Below, in pieces: positions 6,376-13,504 of a DNA stretch of 27,885 nt. Each line of letters begins with the position of its first letter. Within the stretch, counting starts at the first letter, position 1. The translations under genes were made by a program, and so were the position numbers. The DNA lies in the NCBI GenBank assembly GCA_003451935.1, contig DMJA01000066.1:1-27885 (forward strand), written 5' to 3'. The notes below the pieces were generated by a model. It was given only the letters and a program-made list of their open reading frames with translations. It was not told the DNA's origin and made no database searches. Origin of the DNA: Verrucomicrobiota bacterium. GTDB lineage: Bacteria; Verrucomicrobiota; Kiritimatiellia; CAIQIC01; Lenti-01.

Positions 6376-7755
6376 CTACGGCCCTTTTTGCCCGTTCAAC
6401 TTATGCTGGAGGTCGGCCAGGCTGATGTTGAGATTCTGGGCGGCGGCCTTCTTGTCGCCGCCGGCGCGCTTGAGGGTCTGCTCCAGATAATCCTTTTCCT
6501 TCCGTTGCAAAAAGGCCTTGAGCGAGAGGGCGTGTTCCAGGCCCGGAAGGGCGGAGGACTTGCCACCGGCCGCCGGCGCCTTGCGGGGCGCCGCAAGAAT
6601 CTGGGGCGGGAGGTGTTCGGGCTTGATCTCGCCCCGGTTGGAAGCCAGAAGGGCATTTTGGATGCAGGTTCCAAGTTCGCGGACGTTTCCGGGCCACTCA
6701 TAGGAAGAGAGGATCCGGCACGCTTCGGGGCTGATTCCGCCCGCCTTCTCGCCGGCCGGGGTTTCCTTTTGGATCAGGCGGACGGCAATGGGCAGGATGT
6801 CCTCGGGACGGTCCCGCAACGGCGCGATGGCGATGGAAATGACACTGAGGCGGTTGAACAAGTCCTCCCGGAACAACCCCTGCTGGATCCGCTCGCGCAG
6901 ATCGGTTTGGGCGGACGCCAGCACCCGGGCGTTGATGGGGGTGTTCTGGGTCCCGCCGAGGCGGCGTACCGCGCGGTCCTGCAGCACCTGCAGCAACCGC
7001 CCCTGGACATCCATGGGCAGGGCGTCGATCTCGTCGAGGAAGACCGTCCCGCCTTCCGCCGTCTCGAACAGGCCGGCCTTGGGGGAGTCGGCCCCGGGCA
7101 CGGCCCCCTTGACGTGCCCAAACAGTTCCGATTCCAGCAAAGGCTTGGGCAGCGCGGCGCAATCCACGGACAGGAACAGGCGGTCCTTGCGCGGGCTGGC
7201 CGCATGGATGGCCTTGGCGACGCTCTCCTTGCCGGTGCCGCGCTCGCCGGTGATCAGGACCGTGGCATCCGTCGGCCCCACGCGCCGGATCATCTCGCAG
7301 ACCTTCTGCATCGCGTCGCTCGAGCCGACGAATTCCCCCACCTGCCAGCGCGATTCCAGCTGGGCCTTCAGCATCACGTTTTCCTGGAGGGCCCGGCTGT
7401 ATTCGAGGGCCCGGTGGATGGTCTTGAGCAGTTCATCGATCTTGAACGGCTTGGGCACGTAGTCGAAGGCGCCCAGTTTGAGGGCGTCCACCGCCGTGGC
7501 GATGTTGTCGCAGCCCGTCAGCAAGATCACCACCATGGACGGGTTCCGCTCGTGCGCCCAGCGGAGCAGCTCGAGGCCGTTCATGGTGCCCATGGCGTAG
7601 TCCGTGAGCATGAGGTCGAACGGCTGTTTCTCGAGAAGGGCCTGGGCCTCCTCGCCGCCCGCGGCGACGACGACCTCGTGCTGCTCCCGGTTCAGCAGGC
7701 TGCCGAGCAGCCGCCGCAGGATCGGTTCATCTTCCACCACCAGGAGTCGGGCCAT
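6376..7755 (-). CDS. NtrC-family (PilR-like) response regulator with altered GAFTGA loop
   Basis: This 459-residue protein has the order receiver, AAA+ and Fis-type helix-turn-helix. The receiver (1-118) keeps E8/D9, the phosphoacceptor D52, T80 and K102. The AAA+ domain (about 140-370) keeps Walker A GERGTGKE (170-177), Walker B TVFLDEID (237-243), the arginine region FREDLFNR (295-302) and WPGNVREL (354-361). The HTH lies at about 421-453. The sigma-54 contact loop reads GAVPGA (217-222) where the family has GAFTGA. The two changed positions are the ones known to touch promoter DNA and sigma-54. Walker A also has R for the usual S. The gene lies 9 bases after pilC and before the pilin gene, so control of the pilus locus is likely by context. 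No sensor kinase is in the window. Direct activation of sigma-54 is doubtful. Confidence 0.88.
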   Translation of the reverse strand: MARLLVVEDEPILRRLLGSLLNREQHEVVVAAGGEEAQALLEKQPFDLMLTDYAMGTMNGLELLRWAHERNPSMVVILLTGCDNIATAVDALKLGAFDYVPKPFKIDELLKTIHRALEYSRALQENVMLKAQLESRWQVGEFVGSSDAMQKVCEMIRRVGPTDATVLITGERGTGKESVAKAIHAASPRKDRLFLSVDCAALPKPLLESELFGHVKGAVPGADSPKAGLFETAEGGTVFLDEIDALPMDVQGRLLQVLQDRAVRRLGGTQNTPINARVLASAQTDLRERIQQGLFREDLFNRLSVISIAIAPLRDRPEDILPIAVRLIQKETPAGEKAGGISPEACRILSSYEWPGNVRELGTCIQNALLASNRGEIKPEHLPPQILAAPRKAPAAGGKSSALPGLEHALSLKAFLQRKEKDYLEQTLKRAGGDKKAAAQNLNISLADLQHKLNGQKGP

Positions 7756-7764
7756 GGGAACTGC

Positions 7765-8880
7765 CTACCCTCCAACGATCTCGCCCATCTTGAAAATGGG
7801 CAGGAACATGGCGATGACCACGCCCCCGATGATGATGCCCAGGAAGGCCATGATCAGCGGCTCCATCAGCGCCGTCAGGCCGCTCACGATGGTCTCGACC
7901 TCGTCCTCGTAGTAGTCGGCGATGCTGTCCATCATGTCGTCGATGCTGCCGGTCTTTTCGCCGGCCTGCAGCATGCGCACGAGGCCGATGGGATAGACCT
8001 GCTGGTTCATGAGGCCCGCCGACAGCGGATCGCCCTTTTCGACCGCGGTCGCCGCGTTCTCGACGATCCGGCCCGCCACGCGGTTGCCCGTGGAGCCGGA
8101 GACGATCTTCAGGGCGGTGAGGATGGGCACGCCGCTGCGCGTCATCTGGCTCAGCATCCGGGCAAAGCGCGCCGCCGCGTTGAAGCGGTTGAGTTTTCCG
8201 AACACGGGAAGCCGCAGCATCATCCCGTCCCACGCATAGGCGCCCTGCTCCGTTTTTTTCCACCGGCGGAGGGCATAGACAGCCCCCCCGATGACGGCGA
8301 TCAGGTAGAGGGCGTACTTGCGCATGAACCCGCTGAGGTCCAGGAGGAACTGGGTCGGCGCGGGCAGCGCCGCGTCGAAATCCTTGAACATGTCGCCGAA
8401 CACGGGCACCACGAAGGTGATCAGGCCGATCGAAATGATGATGCACATGCTCAGCACCACCGTCGGATACATCAACGCCGACTTGACCTTGCGCCGCAGC
8501 TTGGCGCTGGTCTCCAGGAACGTGGCCAGCCGCGCCATGGTTTCGGACAATTCGCCGCTGGTTTCGCCGCCGCCCACCATGTTGCAGTAGAGCGTGTCGA
8601 AGACTGAGGGAAATTGGCGCAGGGACTCGGACAAGGACATGCCGCCCTCGAGGCTTTCGCGGACCTGGTTGATCACCACCTTGAACGCCTTCTGGTCGGT
8701 CTGCTCCTCCATGGCTCGCAGGCAGGCCACGATCGGCATGCCGGCGCCCAGCATGGCGCCCACCTGCCGGGTAAACCCCGGCAGGTTCTGATCCACGATC
8801 TTGCCGGCGCCCGGCACCGGGATGCTTCTCTTCTTGCCGGGCTTGTCCGAAGCCGGCGGTTCCGTGCGGGAGAGGACCAT
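7765..8880 (-). CDS. pilC: Inner-membrane platform protein PilC/GspF
   Basis: This 371-residue polytopic protein would couple PilB ATPase motion to pilin insertion. Two T2SSF domains are visible. The first spans about 36-158 (FTRQVGAMLGAGMPI...GETSGELSETMARLA), and the second about 236-358 (FARMLSQMTRSGVPI...GEKTGSIDDMMDSIADYYE). The paired GE(T/K)(S/T)G motifs are diagnostic. Membrane segments lie at about 139-161, 190-206 and 338-362. The family is usually near 400 residues; here the N-terminal part before the first domain is only about 33 residues, with a Pro/Lys-rich start. The ATG at 8880 lies one base after the pilB stop, with GGAGG (8889-8893) inside pilB, so the two are probably co-translated. 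The response regulator follows after 9 bases. Confidence 0.94.
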   Translation of the reverse strand: MVLSRTEPPASDKPGKKRSIPVPGAGKIVDQNLPGFTRQVGAMLGAGMPIVACLRAMEEQTDQKAFKVVINQVRESLEGGMSLSESLRQFPSVFDTLYCNMVGGGETSGELSETMARLATFLETSAKLRRKVKSALMYPTVVLSMCIIISIGLITFVVPVFGDMFKDFDAALPAPTQFLLDLSGFMRKYALYLIAVIGGAVYALRRWKKTEQGAYAWDGMMLRLPVFGKLNRFNAAARFARMLSQMTRSGVPILTALKIVSGSTGNRVAGRIVENAATAVEKGDPLSAGLMNQQVYPIGLVRMLQAGEKTGSIDDMMDSIADYYEDEVETIVSGLTALMEPLIMAFLGIIIGGVVIAMFLPIFKMGEIVGG

Positions 8881-8881
8881 G

Positions 8882-10609
8882 TTACTCGCCTCCGGTTACT
8901 TCCAGCGCGGCTTCCAGCGTGGTCAGGCCTTCCTTGACCCGCGCAAAGCCCGCCTGTTTCAATGAAACCATGCCGTTTTTCTCCCCCAGCGCATGCAATT
9001 CCGAACTGTTCAGCCCCTTCATGATGCCCTGCCGGATCGCATCGTTGATGAGAAACACTTCCATGATGGCGCCGCGGCCCTTGTAGCCTTTGTTGCAGCG
9101 CGGGCAACCGACGGCCTTGTACACCGTCGCGCCATCGAGCTCGTGCGGATCGATGTGGTTGTTTTTCAGGATCTCCGGATCGATCTCCGTCGGCCGCTTG
9201 CAGGCGCTGCACAATTTCCGGTAGAGGCGCTGGGCCTGGGCCAGGATCAGCGAGGACCCCAACATGAAGGGCTCCACCCCCATGTCGATGAGGCGCGTCA
9301 CCGCGCCGGGCGCGTCGTTCGTGTGCAGCGTGCTCAGCACCAGATGGCCCGTCAGCGCCGCGCGCAGGGCGATTTGCGCCGTCTCCGCATCGCGGATTTC
9401 GCCCACGAGGACGATGTCGGGATCCTGGCGGAGCACGGAGCGCAGGGCCGCGGCGAAGGTCAGGCCCACCTTGGCATTGACCTGGACCTGGTTGATGCCG
9501 GCCAGTTGGTATTCCACCGGATCCTCGCACGTGATGATGTTGACATCTTCCGTGTTCAGCTCCTGCAGGCAGGAATACAGCGTGGTGGTCTTGCCGCTGC
9601 CCGTCGGGCCGGTCACCAGGATGATTCCGTGCGGCTGGCTGATGCCGTAGCGCATGGCGTTCTCCGCGACCGGATCGAGGCCCAGCGCCCCGAGGCTGGG
9701 GGCCAGGCTGCTCTTGTCCAGCGTGCGCATCACCACCTTCTCCCCGAAGACGGTGGGCAGGATGCTCACGCGCAAATCGACTTCCTTGCCGAGGGCCTTG
9801 ATGTTGAACCGGCCGTCCTGGGGCACGCGATGCTCGGCGATATTGAGGTCCGACAGGATCTTGATGCGGGACAGCACCGCGTTCTGCAGGCCCTTGGGCG
9901 GGCCCGGTTTCTCGACCAGGTCCCCGTCGATGCGGTACCGCAGGCGCACCTTCTTTTCCATCGGCTCGATGTGGATGTCGCTGGCCCCCGTGCGCAGCGC
10001 CTCCACCAGAATCATGTTGACCATGCGGATCACCGGCGCGCCCTCGGCACTCGCCAGCATTTCGTCCAGGCTCTGCTCTTCCTCGCCGCCCTCGACGACC
10101 TGGACCTCCCCCTCCTCCTTCATGAGGGCATCGAGGTCCAATCCCTTGGTCCCGTCCGAGGCCAGCCGCTCCAGGATCGCCTGGATGTCCGGCGCCGGCG
10201 CCGCCAGCGGAACAATTCTCAATCCGGTGGAGGCCGTGAGTTCGTCGATGGCGGCCAGGTCGAAGGGATCGCCCAGGGCGACCGTGAGGGTGCGGCCCAG
10301 GCGCGCCACGGGCACCACCTTGTGGCGCTGCATCATGTCCTGCGGCACCACGTCCATCAACTCCTTGCCCACGGAGAAATGGGCCAGGCCGATCGGTGGC
10401 ATCCGCAGATACTCGGCCAGCGCCAGGGTCATCTCCACCGGCGCCACGCGATGCTTGCCCGTCAGGTATTTCTCCAGCCGGACCCCCGTCTTCAAGGCTT
10501 CTCGCTCGGCCTCGGCCAGGAGATCCGGAGTGATTGAGCCGCGCCGGAGCAGGATCTCCTTGATCTGCCCCGAATGCGTGGCTCCCGGATGTTGGTCGGT
10601 TTCGGACAT
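8882..10609 (-). CDS. pilB: Type IV pilus assembly ATPase PilB/GspE
   Basis: This 575-residue cytoplasmic hexameric ATPase would power pilin polymerisation. The N-terminal T2SSE_N/MshEN domain spans about 14-150. Its first helix region (QIKEILLRRGSITPDLL) lacks the RLG start of c-di-GMP-binding versions. The ATPase part has the Walker A GPTGSGKT (334-341), Asp box ITCEDPVEY (359-367), Walker B DIVLVGEIRDAET (398-410) and His box GHLVLSTLHTND (421-432). A zinc-type tetracysteine (C467, C470, C502, C505) marks it as a PilB/GspE and not a PilT. The length is normal. The ATG at 10609 lacks a good Shine-Dalgarno site. It begins the pilB-pilC-regulator transcription unit and faces the divergent gene at 10709. 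Confidence 0.96.
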   Translation of the reverse strand: MSETDQHPGATHSGQIKEILLRRGSITPDLLAEAEREALKTGVRLEKYLTGKHRVAPVEMTLALAEYLRMPPIGLAHFSVGKELMDVVPQDMMQRHKVVPVARLGRTLTVALGDPFDLAAIDELTASTGLRIVPLAAPAPDIQAILERLASDGTKGLDLDALMKEEGEVQVVEGGEEEQSLDEMLASAEGAPVIRMVNMILVEALRTGASDIHIEPMEKKVRLRYRIDGDLVEKPGPPKGLQNAVLSRIKILSDLNIAEHRVPQDGRFNIKALGKEVDLRVSILPTVFGEKVVMRTLDKSSLAPSLGALGLDPVAENAMRYGISQPHGIILVTGPTGSGKTTTLYSCLQELNTEDVNIITCEDPVEYQLAGINQVQVNAKVGLTFAAALRSVLRQDPDIVLVGEIRDAETAQIALRAALTGHLVLSTLHTNDAPGAVTRLIDMGVEPFMLGSSLILAQAQRLYRKLCSACKRPTEIDPEILKNNHIDPHELDGATVYKAVGCPRCNKGYKGRGAIMEVFLINDAIRQGIMKGLNSSELHALGEKNGMVSLKQAGFARVKEGLTTLEAALEVTGGE

Positions 10610-10644
10610 GTGTTGCGTGGGTTGAATTCGATTACCAGCTCCAC

Positions 10645-10672
10645 ACTATAGCCGCTTGCCAGAAATGTTCAA
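10645..10672 (-). promoter_or_regulatory. Putative sigma-70-type promoter of pilB
   Basis: On the minus strand TTGAAC (10672-10667) and TATAGT (10650-10645) are separated by 16 bases, about 35 bases before the pilB start codon. The -10 matches consensus at five of six positions. It overlaps the promoter proposed for the divergent gene, so the two could compete. Confidence 0.5.
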
Positions 10673-10684
10673 TTCAGATATCGT
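10656..10684 (+). promoter_or_regulatory. Putative promoter of the TPR/MshEN-like gene
   Basis: TTGCCA (10656-10661, five of six consensus bases) and TATCGT (10679-10684) are 17 bases apart. AAAGG (10695-10699) then lies 9 bases before ATG 10709. It overlaps the pilB promoter on the other strand. Confidence 0.42.
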
Positions 10685-10708
10685 GAAATCAAATAAAGGT
10701 TTAAATCC

Positions 10709-11581
10709 ATGGCCGACAAGCGACAATTCGTCCGCAGCGAATCCAAGACCGAAGACGAGCGCGGCGCCCTCAAGACCTTTGAACAGATCCTGGAGGTCAT
10801 GCCGGACGACCGGAGCACGCTGGAGGCGGCCATCCTCGCCGCCCAGGCCTGCGGCGAAGCGGAGATCGCCCGGACCCACCGCCTCCACCTGGCCGACATC
10901 CTGCGCATGGCGGACGACGCGGACGCCCTCCAAAAGCATCTGGAGGCTTTGCGCAACGACCCCGACCCCCGCGCGCAGGAATGGATCGCCGCCTTCGATG
11001 CGGGCTTCAGCGTCGATGTATCCCCCGCGGAGGATTTGGCCAGCCTGGTGGAACCACCCCAGCGGCGCGGCCCCCCCCCCTCCTCCGAATTCAACATCTC
11101 CGAAGAAATCGATCTGGCGTGGCGGCTCTTCGAACACCAGGAGATCGACCAAGAGGAGTATGCGGCGCTGGTCCGGGACCTGACCGAGATGTCCGCCTCC
11201 CCCAACCGGGGCACGGTCTCCGTGCTGCATGCGCTGGAAGCCAGCCACCACCAGAACCTGGATCGCTGTCTCGCGTTTCTTGCGCAGGGCTCCGAAGGCA
11301 CCCCCGTGCCGTACATTTCGCTGTCGGGCTTCACCATGCGGCCCGAGCTGGCGAAGATCCTGCCCGATGCGTTCATGGCCAACCGCGGGGCCATCGTCTT
11401 CGAGGTGATGGGCCATGAATGGCTGGTCGCCGTTCTCAATCCGTTCAGCCTGTCGCTGCGGGCCGACATCCAAAACCTGTGCGGATTCCCCTGCCACTTC
11501 TATCTGGCCCGGGCCTCCGACTTCGACCAGGCCCTGGCCCGCCTCCGGAAAACCGCCAGCGACTCGGACGCCCAATCCTGA
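10709..11581 (+). CDS. TPR-like protein with degenerate T2SSE_N/MshEN domain (no ATPase)
   Basis: This 290-residue soluble protein has no signal peptide. Residues 14-95 look like paired TPR-type helices (ALKTFEQILEVMPDD, then AAILAAQACGEAEIA and HLADILRMADDADAL). A Pro-rich linker follows (116-126). Residues 132-282 resemble the N-terminal domain of GspE/PilB ATPases: a helical half (AWRLFEHQEIDQEEYAALV) is followed by ILPDAFMANRGAIVFEV, GHEWLVAVLNPFSL and a closing FYLARASDFDQALARL. These align in order with MVPQDMMQRHKVVPVARL, RTLTVALGDPFDL and DIQAILERL-like segments of PilB next door. No Walker motifs are present. I infer a scaffold or regulator that mimics or binds the pilus ATPase N-domain. 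The family is not one I can name. A C10 tract (11071-11080) lies in the linker and could slip. The gene is divergent from pilB and convergent with the propeller gene, with an 18-base gap. Confidence 0.7.
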   Translation: MADKRQFVRSESKTEDERGALKTFEQILEVMPDDRSTLEAAILAAQACGEAEIARTHRLHLADILRMADDADALQKHLEALRNDPDPRAQEWIAAFDAGFSVDVSPAEDLASLVEPPQRRGPPPSSEFNISEEIDLAWRLFEHQEIDQEEYAALVRDLTEMSASPNRGTVSVLHALEASHHQNLDRCLAFLAQGSEGTPVPYISLSGFTMRPELAKILPDAFMANRGAIVFEVMGHEWLVAVLNPFSLSLRADIQNLCGFPCHFYLARASDFDQALARLRKTASDSDAQS

Positions 11582-11599
11582 CCGGCGCGGCGTTCCGCC

Positions 11600-13372
11600 C
11601 TATGGCTTGGCGGACAGCCGCCGCCAAACATCCGGCTCCTTGCGCTCCAAGGCGATCACCCAGTGGGAACGATCCCGGTTGGGCGGCAGGCGGATTGTAT
11701 ACTGCTGAACGAAACCATCCGGCTGGATGACCACCATGATGCTTTGGTTCGGCTCGGCCGTGTCCAGCACCAGGTAGAAATCGGGCGTCACCCCCATCCC
11801 CATGAAGTTCACGGAAACAAAGCCATCCATATTGACGCGGGCGGAGAACGGCATGGGCAGCGCAATCGTTTGCCCGCCGATCGGGGTGAAGCGGGCCTCC
11901 AGCAGATCGCCATGGATGATTTGCCGCTTCACCAAGCCCGTCTTCACGACCTGCCCGGACTCCTTGACCACCGTGAACCCGCTGGACGACCAGATGAGCT
12001 CCCCCTCCTGGAATCCAATCAGGTAGGGCGCCACAATCATGAACTGGATCTGCTGGATTGGATCCTCGACCGGCTTGTGGTTGCGCACCAGATCGGCTTC
12101 CGCATCGATTGCGACGAGGCAATACTTCTTGGCGAACATGCGGAACGAGGCGGAGTCCTCCTTCCGATCGGAGTCATAGCCGGCCAGCTTCAAGACCTTG
12201 GCCAGATATCCGGGGCACTGGTCGGGGATCATCTCCACGGGGGTGGACTGGTCTTCGAACCGGATGTCCCCGATGGTTCCACCCGGCGGACGAAAATCCG
12301 TGCCGGCTTTCAGCTCCAGCGCCATCAAACGCCCCTCCTGGTCGTCCGTGACCAGCAGGCGGCGGTGCGCGGCGTCCCATTGGACCGACTCGATCGTGCC
12401 CGGGTGGTCGTACAGCAATTGCATCGTGTCGGTGGTCGGATCCAGCCGGTAGATTTTTCCGGACTCCTCGGCCACCAGGGCCGACCCGTTGGGCAGGGCG
12501 CACAACCCTTCGGGCGAGTGCAGCGACTGGCGGGCATGGAAGGTGCGCAACTGACGGGTCCGCAGGTCCAGGCAACCGACGTCCCCTGAAATTTCGCAGG
12601 CGAAAAAAGCATACGTGCCGTCGGGGGAGAAGCATGCCGCGGAATAACTGGCCATCGCGTCGTTTTGCGGCATCCACCATCCGCCCTGGGCATCCCGGTA
12701 CAGGATCGCCCCCCGGAACAGGCCGAACAATCCCTCTTTTTCGCGTTCGCTGATAAACGCTTCCATGGTGGACCCGGCGACCAGCAGTTCTCCCGATGGG
12801 CCAACCGCCACGGACTCCCACGCATAGCGGCTGTTCTCGAGGGGAATGGGCACCACCATCCCGTAGGGGCGCGATTGCTCCTTGAGGTTGAACGAAATCA
12901 AGCGGCCCCCGGGAACATCCTCGACGACATAGAGCATCCCCTTCCCGTCCAGCGCCAACCCCTCCGGCGACCGCAACCCCGGGGCTTTTTTCCGGATGGT
13001 CGGCCCCTCTTCATACAGCGGGGTCGAACCGTCGAACAATACCTGCCGGGAGCCATTGGGCTTGATGCGGACAATGGCCGTCGCGTTTTCCTCCGACACG
13101 TAGATATCCCCGGATTCCAGATCGCGGGCAATTCCATCCGGGCCGCGGAGGTCTTTGGCCACGGTGGAAACCTTCCCGAAAAGATCCAAGGGCTCCGCAT
13201 CGGCCCTGGCCGGATGCGGAGAGATCTGGGGCAGGACCTGGTTATCGGGAAAGGCAAGCCTTCCGGCATCGGTGTCGGCATGCCCGCCCGCAGCGGGCCA
13301 GACGGCCGCCACCACCAACAGGACCTTCATTGAACGACGGGAAGCAACCGCGCGGATGACCATCCAATCCAT
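11600..13372 (-). CDS. Secreted NHL/SMP-30-like beta-propeller protein
   Basis: This 590-residue protein starts with an export signal (hydrophobic core at about 16-29, AAGGHA near the cleavage site). About six propeller blades follow (residues about 65-350): GPDGIARDLESGDIYVSE, SPEGLALDGKGMLYVVED, AWESVAVGPSGELLVAG, SAACFSPDGTYAFFAC, SPEGLCALPNGSALVAEE and IESVQWDAAHRRLLVTDD. The rest (about 355-590) is a beta-rich domain that I do not recognise. It ends in a run of strands with PDFYLVLDTAE. Binding of a ligand or of a surface partner is likely for this fold, but no catalytic residues can be assigned. The start is uncertain: M1 at 13372, M4 at 13363 and M15 at 13330 all lack a Shine-Dalgarno site, and all leave a usable signal peptide. 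A good promoter lies immediately upstream. Confidence 0.82.
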   Translation of the reverse strand: MDWMVIRAVASRRSMKVLLVVAAVWPAAGGHADTDAGRLAFPDNQVLPQISPHPARADAEPLDLFGKVSTVAKDLRGPDGIARDLESGDIYVSEENATAIVRIKPNGSRQVLFDGSTPLYEEGPTIRKKAPGLRSPEGLALDGKGMLYVVEDVPGGRLISFNLKEQSRPYGMVVPIPLENSRYAWESVAVGPSGELLVAGSTMEAFISEREKEGLFGLFRGAILYRDAQGGWWMPQNDAMASYSAACFSPDGTYAFFACEISGDVGCLDLRTRQLRTFHARQSLHSPEGLCALPNGSALVAEESGKIYRLDPTTDTMQLLYDHPGTIESVQWDAAHRRLLVTDDQEGRLMALELKAGTDFRPPGGTIGDIRFEDQSTPVEMIPDQCPGYLAKVLKLAGYDSDRKEDSASFRMFAKKYCLVAIDAEADLVRNHKPVEDPIQQIQFMIVAPYLIGFQEGELIWSSSGFTVVKESGQVVKTGLVKRQIIHGDLLEARFTPIGGQTIALPMPFSARVNMDGFVSVNFMGMGVTPDFYLVLDTAEPNQSIMVVIQPDGFVQQYTIRLPPNRDRSHWVIALERKEPDVWRRLSAKP

Positions 13373-13381
13373 AGCGCCGGC

Positions 13382-13410
13382 ATGCTACGTCCCGAGCTAG
13401 AATATGTCAA
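13382..13410 (-). promoter_or_regulatory. Putative sigma-70-type promoter of the propeller gene
   Basis: On the minus strand a perfect TTGACA (13410-13405) is followed after 17 bases by TAGCAT (13387-13382). The predicted transcript start lies only a few bases before ATG 13372. Either the mRNA is nearly leaderless or translation begins at an internal ATG such as 13330. A C9 tract (13418-13426) abuts the upstream side of the -35. Confidence 0.5.
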
Positions 13411-13492
13411 TTGGCAGCCCCCCCCCAGGTTGCCCTTGTGGTTGTCCATTTCTTGGGGCATATTCCGGTCCATGGACGGGTTCTTCCAGAAT

Positions 13493-13497
13493 GGAGG
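13493..13497 (+). promoter_or_regulatory. Ribosome binding site deciding the start of the leucine-rich protein
   Basis: GGAGG lies 7 bases before ATG 13505. The in-frame ATG at 13499 is too close, and the open frame back to 13382 would put about 40 non-signal residues in front of a clean signal peptide. Confidence 0.75.
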
Positions 13498-13504
13498 AAT
13501 GGGC

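Noticed and set aside
6388..8607. Plus-strand open frame of 739 codons opposite the regulator and pilC
   Set aside because: It has His/Gln/Gly/Asp-rich low-complexity composition, is antisense to two strongly supported genes, and has no start signal.
8993..10537. Plus-strand open frame of 514 codons opposite pilB
   Set aside because: It is antisense to a canonical ATPase and shows typical shadow composition.
10646..11575. Minus-strand open frame of 309 codons opposite the MshEN-like gene
   Set aside because: The plus frame has an upstream promoter, AAAGG before ATG and MshEN-like order. The minus frame shows only shadow composition, although coding on this strand cannot be wholly excluded.
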